64,000 bases of DNA from Daucus carota subsp. sativus (Eukaryota; Streptophyta; Magnoliopsida; Apiales; Apiaceae). This document shows positions 14,001-25,637 of this stretch, piece after piece. How positions within the stretch are numbered: position 1 is the stretch's first letter; every line of letters begins with the position of its first letter. The stretch lies in the NCBI RefSeq assembly GCF_001625215.2, contig NC_030384.2:43744390-43808389 (forward strand), given 5' to 3'. The notes under the pieces are model-generated. The model was not told the origin of the DNA and searched no databases. It saw only the letters and a program-made list of their open reading frames with translations. Made by a program: the position numbers and the translations under genes.

Positions 14001-17000
14001 TGTTTTAATGTACCTCTTTATATATAATTTCGGTTTATTTTTATTCTATGAGACACGTAAAATGCTTCATCTTGTGACTGGGATTCACGTGAGTGCTTGT
14101 TCTTTTTGTTTTATTATTAAAATATAAGAGTAAGAGGCAGTAGAACATTCTTTGTGTACATACCTGCTCTTTGAAAATAACAGTTGCAGCATCTAGAAGA
14201 AACTCTCGTGCAAGTTCAGGACTCTTCGCATGTTTTTGGGGACGAGAGCATTCTCCATCGAGGTCATTGCCATCCTTATCCATGGAATCATCATCCTGTA
14301 AATAAAGCATTATATATCACAACGGACAAATAAGCACCAGCACCAAAAAAAATTATATGAACAGAGTAACTAGTCTCACAAAACTTGCCTCTTCTTCCTC
14401 GGCCTCTTCAGCATGTTCAAAAAACCTTCTAATGCTTTCTCCTCTAGTAATTGTGACAAAACCATCTCCAACCACAAGCCGGCAATGAACACATTGCTGC
14501 CCTTTTAATGCATGAGCTTTGACGGAAAGTTCAGTGCAGCGTCCATCCATTTTCCATGCCCTCAGAGTGATATAGCATGCATTCAAACCACAAAGATCTA
14601 GACCATTCACTTGCACCCTTCCGCTTAAACCAACATTTTCATACTCTAAAATGTCAGATTTTCCTTCTCCAGTTCCAACTGCCCATTCAAAGTGATGGTA
14701 TGTTGCGAAGCTTTCTAGGAAGGTTTGATGCCAGTCAGCTTGGACTGTATCGTGTGATACCTGTATGCCAAGAGAGAACATGTGTCACGCTTAAAAAAAT
14801 ACAAAAAAATAGTATAACAAGAATGAAACATGTAAACATCTAGCAGGTTTGTTGAAATTAAAACCAAGTGTGACAAAACTCCAAGTCCAGTGTGAAAAAG
14901 GTAAGCTTGTGTGTGAAGATTCTAACAGATCAGCACACACCTCATATTGGAAGCTTGTATCCGCTCCGCAAAACCAACTAGTGCAGCGAGGTTCCCTTCG
15001 TATGCGCTTCAGCTCCTTCAATTCTTTGAACTCTCGAATAACATTCCTTCTGCAATCTCTACAAAATCTCTTGCTGTCAAACCTGTCATATAAGACTAGT
15101 CATTTAATTGAAAAGGTATAAAGGCATAATATTAAGTCTTCTAAATTACCTTTGCATTTCTCATATTTTCATCTTTTCTTTTAAACAATTATGTGATATT
15201 TATCTCATAGTTTATAGCATTATACAACTCAAATTCTTCTCGGGCACAAGGACAGAGGTTCTTTAGCAACTTGATCACCTACATAATTATACAGGATGCT
15301 AGACTTATTTTATAAATGTGCTTCATCAAGCCAACCCCTTCTTTCTTTATAAAGGTTGACAAAAGCAAAAGCTAATAGTTTCTAAGAAACCTCTCATAAC
15401 TGATGCTGCAAAACTTGGATTGAACAATATTACAGGCTTAGGAAGCAGTCTTAAAATAATTTGTATTTATAGTGTTGCTATCTAACTTAATATTATCTTT
15501 GAAATTTAACTAATTAATTCTGTTTAGCTTTTAAGTATATGAAGGGATCAACTATCAAGGGTTTGAATAAATTTAAATTGTATTTTTGTCCTCACTTGAG
15601 AGGTCAGAAGTCCTGGAAATGACCAAAAGAGGGAGCTTTTCCAAAAGCACTTTCCCGTACCTGTTCCCGCCCAATAATCCTATGAAGCCTCGGAGTCAGG
15701 AATACTTCACAACAAGCTTCCGGAACTAAGGATGTCCGAGCTCAAAGAAACAATTCTTCAGCAAGTATACTTGACACAACACTCTTAAGATGCCTGACTT
15801 TCCGATACCAACGACTACTACTAAAACAGTGTTAGCAGGACTCACTGGCTAAAATGCCAACTTCCAGTTAAACTTAAAAACAAACTCAACGTGTAACTTT
15901 ATTCAATACACGGCTGGAAACTGACATGTCGCTTTGTCGGTTTCTTTACATGTGATCTGGAATTATCCACTAAATGATAAGTTATCCTGTACCACGTCAA
16001 TTACATTATCTCCTTAGTCAGGATGTTTCCATGTGCTCTGAAATTATCAACTTGGTGATACGTAATCTTGTACCAAGTCAATTACCATATCTTGGTTCTA
16101 GATTTCTCACCAATCCAGACTCCAGGGCATTACTTGTTTCAGTTAGCACTACGTCCTTAGTAACGATTTTTCCTTCTAGAAGTTACAATGCATTTGTTAT
16201 ACTCTGTGCTACTCTTGCCCCAGCAGAGCCCATACTCTTTATTCAGATAGTTATCAATTCCCAAATAACATTAAGTTCCTCACACAATGCCCCAGTTTGT
16301 CCTAGCGATTATTTGGTATATAAGTCTTGTGTTAGGATATAATATTAAGCACAAAGAGGGATGTTTAGCCACAAAAGAAACACAAGTAGGAAGATAAAAA
16401 GAACTGCTGATGCAATGCTGACCAATAGCAATTTTATACCAAATAACAGACCAGAAAGATAGGTGTTACTATCGCATGAAACTTAATTGTTATTTAATCC
16501 CATATAGCACTAAATATAATAATTTAATTGCATGTTGAGGTTGGTCTCGTAATTTCCCTTGTTCTTACTGGTTTATGGAAGAGATATTTCTAACAGTCAC
16601 CCTTTCTAGAGCTGCTGAACTAAAGAATGCCCTTTGTAGGGATAGCAAGAACAAAGATAGCAGAAGATAGTCTAGTCAGCAATGGTAAAGCTATTCTGGA
16701 GAAAACCAAGTACAGAAAGCAGAGGACAAACCTGTACATTAGCCTCTCAATAAAATCCTCTTCTTTCATTCTTAAGAGAGATTGTCGAGTCTCGTCTCCT
16801 AGCGCTGACCAAAAATCAACCAATGTGTCAACAGAAAGCCTGGCAGTATGCAACGCACACGTTTCTCTCGTCCCATGACCTCTACCATAACTGGTCATTG
16901 CTTGACTTATCCATCCTCGACCTCCACCACCACAAGCATCTGGATAAAGCAGCTCCCTTTCTCTTTCTCTTGCTCGGGCACTATCGAATACCTGATTTAA

Positions 17001-18206
17001 AAAAATTTCAACTTACAATTAGTTACGAAACAAATAGAGAGGACAGTGGATAAACAAAAACAGATAGGTAATTACAATTTGAAGCCCCTTAAGGGATTTT
17101 GAATACAAATAGCAATCCAAAAGGGTAAGTGTGCCATCTCTAGTGGTGGTCAGACCTCCCCAGGGATGGACGGATGGTTCTTGGAAATCATCTTGACACC
17201 CATTGGCAACGCACAAATCACTATCGCTTTTACTTTTCAAAGTCACAACTCTATTACAAGGAAGAGGTACAACAGCTCCATCCTGCAGCAGAGACTTCCC
17301 ATACATAACAATCTGCAAAAACCCTTCGAGCAGCAAACCATTACATCTTGAACAGTACATATTCTTGCGTGTTTGCTCAAAAAGGGTTTGCTTATCAATT
17401 TTCAAGAGTTCTTGACGAGATTGCGGCGACAACTCACTCCAAAACTACAACACAGAAGATACCCGTTATCAGTTTTATGGCACACAAGTTAAAGTATTTC
17501 ATGCTAATTAATACTGATAAAACAAAATTTCTGTTCAATCTTAACTCTAGATAACTACTTCTATTCTACCCCAGTTGCCCTGACAAACACTTGGGAAGTA
17601 GCTCCTTATTTGCAAGAACGAGATGGTGCAAACACATTTTGTGAAATGCGAGGATGGCAAACAATGTTATATGAAAAACAAAATTATGTGGTTCCTAGAG
17701 ACTATATTTACTCAAAAACAAATATATGACTTCTGCCAGCACACAATTTAATAATTCATATACAACAATAGACATTCCAGTAAAAACTAACCAAATACAC
17801 ATACCCATATACCAAAATTTAAAACTATGTTGAATCCGATTAAACACTCAAAGCACAATCAGGCACGATGTCAGACACTTACAAGCCGCCACGAATCACC
17901 ACCATTCAATTTTAGATCCAAAATTCAACTCGAAACAATCCAGTGACAAAATACTCCAATGTCACCGCAACAAAATCATTACACTTGCAATTAAGTACAA
18001 ACACAAACACTACACTAAAATCACAAATCACAAACAATCTCGATACAAAATAAGCAAAATCAGACAGGCACCTTCTGGAGCTGATTGTAGCTAATATCAC
18101 CCCGCTGTTTAGACCAGAATCCATTAACCGAAACTGATCCTCCATTCAACGGCGTCGTAATGCTACTACTAAATTGATTACAATCGTTCCCCGGTAATCC
18201 AGGCAT
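11056..18206 (-). CDS. Conserved plant NST1-like protein with Cys-rich N-terminal half and charged coiled coil (eight exons)
   Basis: Eight minus-strand exons: 18206-18072, 17444-17076, 16991-16732, 15082-14941, 14760-14389, 14295-14164, 13510-13382 and 13308-11056. All phases join to give 1,263 residues ending IRFSFF. The N-terminal half is strongly patterned: MYCSRCNGLLLEG (Cys76, Cys79), YPDACGGGGRGW, RETCALHTARLS, RFCRDCRRN (Cys262, Cys265) and SWFCGAD, suggesting metal-binding Cys/His clusters. An acidic EEAEEEEDDD patch is followed by a Lys/Glu/Arg-rich coiled coil at about 485-560. The C-terminal half is Ser/Asn/Pro-rich and low in complexity. I recall plant homologues annotated as 'stress response protein NST1-like'; biochemical function is not evident. 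The intron between exons 5 and 6 appears to be GC-AG (GAG/GCAAGT). Introns 15083-16731 and 17445-18071 are long. The other reading of the exon 5 end, a GT nine bases further on, keeps frame and adds three residues. Confidence 0.85.
13799..13818. repeat. Poly-C homopolymer in an intron
   Basis: An uninterrupted run of about 20 cytosines after an A-rich stretch, within the intron between exons 6 and 7 of the NST1-like gene. Long C runs are uncommon in plant introns and error-prone in sequencing; the exact length should not be trusted. Confidence 0.85.
15942..16095. repeat. Imperfect tandem repeat (about 81-bp period) in a long intron
   Basis: Segments at about 15942-16013 and 16023-16095 align over most of their length: each has TGTG.TCTG.AATTATC followed by CCTGTACCACGTCAATTAC or CTTGTACCAAGTCAATTAC. 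They lie in the 1.65-kb intron between exons 3 and 4 of the NST1-like gene, in a stretch (about 15600-16340) less AT-rich than the rest of the intron. This looks like inserted repetitive DNA, but no terminal repeats or target duplication were found. Confidence 0.55.
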
Positions 18207-19020
18207 CTTTTTAAACTCTTTTAAATTGATTAACCAATCCTTCCATTACAATTCAAACCCCTAGACATATAAAAAGCACCAATAACACTAATACAAATCA
18301 ATTCAATCAATAATTAACCGATTCAACGCAGATCGAGCGAGAGAGTGAATCTAATTCAGATCGATTTATGTGTGTGAATCCGATTGCGTACGGATTGAAA
18401 AGCGATGGTGAATTCGATTCGAACAGAATAGATAATTAAGAGGATATGTATGTATAGATAGAGGCGACGTAGGGGTTTTCGCTGATGAGATTTGTTTGTG
18501 TGCGATAATATTAATAATAATATAGAGAGAAAAATAGAGAGTATTTTGAGGCTTGAAAGCTAAAACAACCGGAGCGATTGCGCACGGTTAATTATTGTAT
18601 GTAGAGAAAGATTAAAACTAAAAGGAGTTGATGTTTTACCGGTTTACAGCTCCTTTGTGTTGTTTTTTATACGTTGTGTGCGGTTTAGGGACAATTTATA
18701 TTCTAGTACCTTCTTCTCTTGTGATTTTGATTTACAAATTCGAGGGTTTGATATTGTGGAATGAATATTGTCACATCGGGGTTTTTGAACTTAATTGAAC
18801 ACATCATGCTGTCGTATTTTTCATCAAACTATCGCGTATTTTTATATTAACTTATAATAATTTTATACTGTATAATTTTAAAGTGCCTAATATCAATAAT
18901 AAATTATAAATATCAATTACATTAAAATAAATAATAATATATCTTATTTGTATTCGAAGATTTAAATTATATACATACATATATATGTGTAAGGATATGA
19001 TCAAATAAAAAATTTTTTAA
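18207..19020. other. Promoter/leader of the NST1-like gene and AT-rich flank
   Basis: The first 300 bases upstream of the start codon hold the probable leader and promoter of the minus-strand NST1-like gene, including a GA-rich stretch near 18525-18545. Beyond 18700 the DNA is plain AT-rich intergenic sequence. No TATA box could be placed with confidence. Confidence 0.4.
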
Positions 19021-19406
19021 GTTACAAACTTACAAACTTTTTTTTTATTCTCCCATCGTGTTAATCCTTAGTTATAGAAAGTATCCATGTTGAAAATTCT
19101 TGAAAAAACATCACAATATTTTTTAAAAATGCATAAATAAATCGTGCATTCAACACATTTGTAACTGGGATTCAACATCGGGTGTTGAACACTAATTATC
19201 ATTGTGTTGAATATATCTATAACGATGCTTAAACTTTAGAAACATAAATATTAGTTATATAATACGTTTAATTTAGTTTTTATGTTGAAAAATTAGTTTA
19301 TGTACTTCTCCAACACAATTTTAGTCGATGTTCAACAAAATATGTTAAAAAAATGTTGAACTCAAATTATATATATGTTGAACGTATAAAGTTTGTAAGT
19401 TTGTAC
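19021..19406. mobile_element. MITE with about 19-bp terminal inverted repeats
   Basis: The left end GTTACAAACTTACAAACTTT is matched in inverse by the right end AAAGTTTGTAAGTTTGTAC, one base shorter. The 386-bp element has no ORF and contains several subterminal GTTGAA / TTCAAC words in both orientations. No clear target duplication was found, so the superfamily is not assigned. Confidence 0.7.
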
Positions 19407-22400
19407 CAGAACCCACCCCGGATGTGTATATGTGAATATATACAATTTTATTATGTCATTTACTTAATTCTAATCATATATTTTGACATTTTAGATTAAA
19501 TATTAGAATATAAATATTTTAATATATTGTTGTTATTCGGATATTTGCATCTTTAACATCATCTTACATAACGAAATATAAAAAATTTAATATAAAGGTT
19601 GATCAATTAGATATAAGTGATCTCAGTGTATAACCTGTCATCAAATTTTTGCGTGTTTGTTTTTAATAAATTTAACATAGAAAAAGATGGTGTTCGATTT
19701 GTACGATAAATTTAATGAGACCTGCAATGAAAAATACATTAAAAAGGATGATTTGGAAGTATTTTTCATGTTTAAAGAAGAAAAAAATGAATCACAAGAA
19801 TATTATTATATATTTGTATTTAGGGTTGGTAAGCCCAACACAGAACAAGACTAAAATGCATAATAGAAAATTGAAATGTCATTTCTTCAACGTCAAATCG
19901 GGCCGAAATTTTGTTATACACCAGATCTGAATGAATTGGTTTTAAATAAAATTAAAATTCATGATATAATAAAAAATAATATCAATTAATTATCATGACT
20001 CCACAAAATATATGTAATAGTAGACAAGTAGTTATTATTTATAAAATATTTATATAGAATATAAATTTATATTTATATCATATATAATTCAGACTAGTTT
20101 ATTCATACTCGTTTCCGATTTGTAACAGTATAAGTTGCCTAAAATATATATATTAGTGTAAGACACTTGTTCATACTCTTTTCAAATTTGTACTAAAAAA
20201 TAACGTTGATCAACTTAATATAATACAAATAAGATCATAAAAAGATCCACCGGGCGTGCAAAGTTCAATCAAGATCATAATGATCTTCTAGTCAACTCGA
20301 ACGTACAGAAAGAAATACAAACAGAAATAGGTATTCATACGTATAGAACTCAGCAGGGATATTCATACTGATACAACTCAGCAGAAATAACGATATTACG
20401 CCTGTATAACTGCGTCTTGCAAATTCTTCCTTTTCAATTGATCTAGCTAGTTTGCAGTTGAGTCTTTGTTTCACCGCGGATTTGTAGGCCTGGCCTCAAA
20501 GGTTACTCTTAGAACAGAGCAAAGGATCTCCTGTATGAATCAAAAAGACACAAATATACAACTGTGATAGAGGAGACCATCTATCTGAATGCCCTTTACT
20601 CATCCCTTATTCAAAAAATTATAAAGAACATATCACCTCATTCGTGAAAATATAAACAGAATAACTAGTTCGACAAGTTACCACATGAAACCATGTAAAG
20701 CAGCCATTAAAATCTTTCTACCTGTGTTGATTTCTTACAACATTACAAACCTAAGAGAACAACCCACTACAACGCACTAAGTATTAACTTCAGCTAAAAA
20801 CGTTTAGTAAAACTAAAAAGGCACAACCAAGAATTCCACCTCTAAAGCTGGAGAGAATTTTAATTCAAAGATGATGTGAAATGCACCACGTAATGAGCTG
20901 AAAGTACTTTACTACTCCCTGAACAACTGTTAACTCTATCTAAAATACATAGTACCAATTTTAACAGGGATTGTGATTGAACAGAAGGATTAAGCCGTAA
21001 AATGGATTCCCACTTGGCACCGTCAACAACTAAAATAAACATTTGAAGGTAGAAAGAAAAACAGGAATATAGAAAATAACGCATACTAGGAAAAATTAAT
21101 TTGTTTGATTACTACTGATGTGCGCAATGTTAAAATCCTAATGAAATCATTCAGTCAAGAACATGTGAAAAATAATTAAAGAAATGCCTCTGGTCCATTA
21201 AAGAAGTAAAAGAGCGCGGAAAACCATATTGTCAATAAAAAGATATTCTGGGAGGGACACACATCATCTATATGATGATTCAAAAAGATCGCAAGAAATT
21301 TATTTATTTATTAATTCTTGACAAATTGTAATATATACAAAGATCGGAGAATACAATGTCTGGATGAACAGAATTTTAGTTAGATTTTATTAGGAAACAA
21401 AAGCAAGCACTTGAAATCCTCATTTTCTTTGTTAGTTTTGCAATATTATTAGTTGCAGTGGTCAAGTTTTCATATAAAGCTTTTCATTTTGCAAATTTAT
21501 CAGCCCAGAAAATCTAACGAGATCACAGAAGCCTGATACTCATTTATTTAATATTTACTAATGTTATTGTACCCTTAAAGGTTATGCAAGTTTTTGTCAG
21601 TCACATATTCCAATGGATGAGCCTGTTCATGAGTAAAAACTAGAGTTTGGTCAGGTTGCTCCAGAGCTAAAAGGAGAAAATAATATAACGAAGGTCCATA
21701 CAGAGTATCGTCCACCCAAAAATATAGAGATATCATATGTACTTATCCACATTCTACAGTGGGCCTTTGTCCACAATACGCGATGCAGGCCGAATTCTAC
21801 CTATGCATGTACTGATCTTCAATGCACAAGGGACAGCTCCCGCCTCCTAGTTGATATCAGTGACACGGGTTCACTGCCTGGTCATTAAATTTACCCTGCT
21901 TAACTTTTTCTTAAATCTTCAAGTGAATAATCTCTATACCCATTAATTTTCATATATAACTACTCCCGAATTCCTTTTGTCATGTAAAGACGAAAATAAA
22001 TTTAAATCCAAAAATAATAATTCCCACTCCTTGAAGCACAAGCTCTATTTTCTTTTTCTCCTTTAGCTAGTCTAGTAATTTAATTCTTCTATATTTTCAA
22101 AAAATATAAAATTAAAAATCCACTTATCAACACATCCACAGTCTAATATAATCCACTTCTTTAAATTTATAAGTAAATCAGTTCAGATTTCTACAAGTCA
22201 CTTCCTTTGGCTACCTCGAAGCTTTGAAAGTGAGCCACCTAACACAAACACGTCTTGCCACTTTCGTACATATCCAGGCCTTTTATTTTTTTTTCCAGCC
22301 TTTTACGCACCCTATCACCTATTCTTCTTCTCTTCATATTCGCATTTATTTTCTCGAACAAATCTTCTTCGGGCCCCGTATCCCACTCCTTTCTTTTTGA

Positions 22401-22489
22401 CTCCGCCTCATTGTGCTTGTGCTACTATCATGTTGTTTTCTATTAATCCCCAATATCATATTTCTTTGATTTCACACAGGTTCGCATCA
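19407..22489. other. Intergenic region without recognisable genes
   Basis: Mostly AT-rich. Moderately less AT-rich stretches at about 20230-20530 and 21590-21900 could be non-coding transcripts or old repeats, but they contain only short unrecognised ORFs. The stretch 22200-22480 is pyrimidine-rich on the plus strand. Confidence 0.45.
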
Positions 22490-23270
22490 CTAATGTTAAG
22501 TTCTCCGCCCCGCTGTCTAATATAGTTAGGTCACACATGAATTGAATCAAGTAGGTAGGAATATAAAAGTACTGCTACTTTTTTGTTCAAGCCAATCGAA
22601 CAATTAAAAGTTCTATTTTGACTTCGCTTCAATTGGATTCAGTTTATTTATAGACTTTTGTGGAGGTGTCCTTGTGTTTACAAGCGTCTTGATGTATCTT
22701 CTTAACAATTTCACCAATAAAAAAGAAAAAAAGAGCAAGCATGTCCATTTTCATGAAGACAAGCACATGAATGCGATCCACCAAAAGAGGAAAAACATGT
22801 GCATATGTATGTGTACCGCATGGATATGAATAATAGTGCGAACATAGTTTAACTACAAATATAGAGGTAGAGTTACATACCTCGATTAATGTCTTGTGAA
22901 AAAAGAGGATGAACCAGATGAATACAAAGAACTTAGACGAGATACTGAGTGTCTAAGATGGATGATCGAAGCCAACCCAAATTTTGGAATTTCTTGCGAG
23001 AATATTTAGAAGAGCCCTTACTTGAACAAGGGGTTAATTAGAAGAAGCAGGCGGTGAAATTGTTAACAAGATACATCAAGACGCTTGTGAACACAAGGAG
23101 ACCTCCACAAAAGTTTATAAATAAACTGAATCCAATTAAAGCGAAGTCAAAATAGAACTTTAATTGTTCGATTGGCCTGAACAAAAAAGTAGCGGTACTT
23201 ATATATTGCTACCTACTTGATTTAGATCATGTGTGACCTAATTATATTAGACAGCGGGGCATAACATTAG
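22490..23270. mobile_element. Foldback element: about 220-bp inverted repeat arms around a 337-bp spacer
   Basis: The left arm (22490-22715) and the reverse complement of the right arm (23053-23270) match over nearly their whole length, with scattered substitutions and small indels; I estimate about 90% identity by eye. Shared words include CCCCGCTGTCTAATATA, TAGGTCACACATGA, CCAATCGAACAATTAAA and CAAGCGTCTTGATGTATCTT. The spacer has a 27-codon ORF (22958-23041) with no recognised homology. A transcript would fold into a hairpin of roughly 220 bp. It could be a foldback transposon, or a recently formed inverted duplication acting as a small-RNA locus. Confidence 0.8.
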
Positions 23271-23972
23271 AAAGGCAAGCCCACGTCAAATTTGAAAAGG
23301 AAAAGAACTAAAAATGATATATCACTAACTCGGTAACGCATGCCTACAATATGCTTCCATTTAAACTTTAAGTGAAGAATGACACCCACTATATATTACT
23401 TTTTGACTTCTAATAAAGATGGGCTAGAAAAGAAAATAAGAATGTGATTATCGTAAGGAATATAAGCTCTCAAGTGGTTATCCTTGCGTGTTTTTATTAT
23501 TCGTTATTATAAAGTTGTGAGTAATGGTTAAAGGCAATTCTAATATAATAAGCTAGAAGGCAGGGATTCTTAATGAACCCGCAACACTGCGCACTTAATT
23601 TTTGGTTCTTGTTTAATAATTAATTTTGTAATTAGTTAATTACTTATTCACTTAACTACTTTATAATGCAGCAATTGTGCTATCAAATAATTATTATATA
23701 AATTGTTAAGAATAAACTTAATTTTTGATTATTTAGTTTAAATATATATGACTCTTAAAATACATGCATAATATATATTTTTAATATATTATTATTTGCC
23801 GAATCCCCATATTTTAAATTTGTCAAATTCTCGTATCCCCGTACCGCGCACTCCCGCGCCCACACTCATGCTTCCTAGATTATAAGCAACAATAGTTTAG
23901 GCATATAATATATGCTACCTACTTGTGTTACGAGCAAATATATAAAGCTTAAATGATTTCATCCTAATCACT
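23271..23972. other. AT-rich intergenic stretch
   Basis: About 700 bp between the foldback element and a MITE cluster. I see no gene or repeat structure apart from short AT-rich runs. Confidence 0.5.
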
Positions 23973-23975
23973 TTA

Positions 23976-24351
23976 GAGCAAGTCCAACAGCTGCCCTATT
24001 TAGTGTCCTAAGTCATAATATAGGGCATTTGATGAAAAAACTTGATCCAACAATGTCCTAGTGATGCCCTATATCACTAGGACAACCCATTCAAGCCTTA
24101 TTTTTGAGGCACTCTCTCTCCTTGCCCTATCCCATATTTCATAATAAATTCTTACCAACACTCTCTTTCTATCTCTATTTTATATTATGTTTTAATGATG
24201 AAAGTGAACTTTTAATAATAAAATATTAAACATATAGTGAAAATAAGGCTCATTGTTGGAGTTGAAATTAGTAGAATATGTCCTAAACTACTAGGATATA
24301 ATTTTTTATATTATATTTAGGGCTCCAACTAGGACACTGTTGGACTTGCTC
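23976..24351. mobile_element. PIF/Harbinger (Tourist-like) MITE with TTA target duplication
   Basis: Ends are GAGCAAGTCCAACAG and CTGTTGGACTTGCTC, perfect inverted repeats, flanked by TTA at 23973-23975 and 24352-24354. A 3-bp TTA/TAA target duplication with GRGCAAGTCCAAC-type termini is the hallmark of PIF/Harbinger MITEs. The element is 376 bp, AT-rich and has no coding capacity. Confidence 0.9.
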
Positions 24352-24363
24352 TTATGCAAAGTA

Positions 24364-24532
24364 CAGTAAAACCTTGATTAATTAATAATCCGTGATAAAT
24401 TAATATTTGAACTAAGGTTTTTTTCCCCAAAAATAATAGTGACAGTATATATTTAACCTCAATTATTTAATAATCTCGATAAATTGATAAAATTTAGCAA
24501 TCCAGACGTATTAATTGATAGAGGTCTTACTG
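24364..24532. mobile_element. Emigrant/Lemi-type (pogo-like) MITE with TA target duplication
   Basis: The left end CAGTAAAACCTTGATTAATT and right end ATTAATTGATAGAGGTCTTACTG are imperfect inverted repeats flanked by TA. The CAGTAAAACCTCTATAAATTAATA consensus is typical of Emigrant-like MITEs mobilised by pogo-type transposases. It sits only 12 bp from the Harbinger MITE. Confidence 0.85.
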
Positions 24533-24798
24533 TACTAGAGAAAAGACACAAGAAAATGTAGTTCTTCTGTCTTAGTACAACCTTTATTCGTGTTTATTTT
24601 GTCTTCCCCCTTTCCCCATCTTATTGAACTATATGTCTCTTGTTTACTTTTTTGTATCTATACTATATACACACTACTTTTCACAGAACAGAGCATCAAC
24701 TCGACCTTGATTTGGACTTGATAAAAGATATTCCCAAAACGTGATATGAACATAATTTATCATACCTGTAATTCATAGTTCACAACATTTTGTTCAGC

Positions 24799-25494
24799 TC
24801 AATCCTGTGGAGAGTGGAGGTCATCAAAAAGCCCATCGAGCTGAGAGGAAAGAGGTGGAGAAGTTTCATGAAACACATTTGATTTCACATCATAAGCAAC
24901 TATTTCTTCTACCAATGTCAGGTTTTCAAGGTATGGTTTTCCACCTCAAACACAAAAAACTGTGACAGCCTTCTGCAACATTCAGAAATATATACGGTTA
25001 AAATACTAATGGCAGCCAGCAGAAACCAAAGTCCTTTTAATTACTTAATTTAAATCTACATACAATTGGATTGAATAATGGGATACAATATTCATCAGTA
25101 TGAATCACAAAGACCGAAACATATCTAATGAGTAATGCCGCAGAAGCTAATGCCTGAAACAAAGACAATGAAAGTAATGACTAATATGATTTCACATCAT
25201 AAGCAACTATTTCTTCTACCAATGTCAGGTTTTCAAGGTATGGTTTTCCACCTCAAACACAAAAAACTGTGACAGCCTTCTGCAACATTCAGAAATATAT
25301 ACGGTTAAAATACTAATGGCAGCCAGCAGAAACCAAAGTCCTTTTAATTACTTAATTTAAATCTACATACAATTGGATTGAATAATGGGATACAATATTC
25401 ATCAGTATGAATCACAAAGACCGAAACATATCTAATGAGTAATGCCGCAGAAGCTAATGCCTGGAACAAAGACAATGAAAGTAATGACTAATAC
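24799..25494 (-). pseudogene. Broken kelch-like gene fragment inside a tandem duplication
   Basis: On the minus strand, an exon at 25153-25064 (30 codons, between TTTCAG and GTATGT) joins in phase 0 to a terminal exon at 24972-24799. The second reads KAVTVFCV, an in-frame TGA, then GGKPYLENLTLVEEIVAYDV and on to SPQD-stop. The GG...YD spacing resembles a kelch blade, but that is a weak assignment. The 307-bp tandem duplication (24881-25187 and 25188-25494) repeats the first exon and part of the second, so exon order is scrambled. With the internal stop and the duplication it is unlikely to make a normal protein. Confidence 0.35.
24881..25494. repeat. Near-perfect 307-bp tandem duplication
   Basis: Two head-to-tail copies, 24881-25187 and 25188-25494, each starting GATTTCACATCATAAGCAAC. 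I see only isolated differences, for example GCCTGAAAC versus GCCTGGAAC, so the duplication is recent or an assembly artefact. It ends directly at a poly-C tract. Confidence 0.95.
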
Positions 25495-25637
25495 CCCCCC
25501 CCCCCCACCCCCCACCCCCCCCCCCGGGGAAACCCCAAGATTCGAGTTCCAAACTCTGAACACATTACAACTGCATAAAAATCAATAGATTATACAAGTC
25601 CTCGTCACAAATCCGTAAAAAAAAAAAAAAAAAAAAC
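25494..25637. repeat. Poly-C tract and poly-A tract
   Basis: About 30 bases of almost pure C (25494-25525, with two A interruptions) are followed by GGGG, and a run of about 20 A lies near 25618-25637. The C tract abuts the 307-bp tandem duplication, so the local assembly may be unreliable. Confidence 0.85.
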
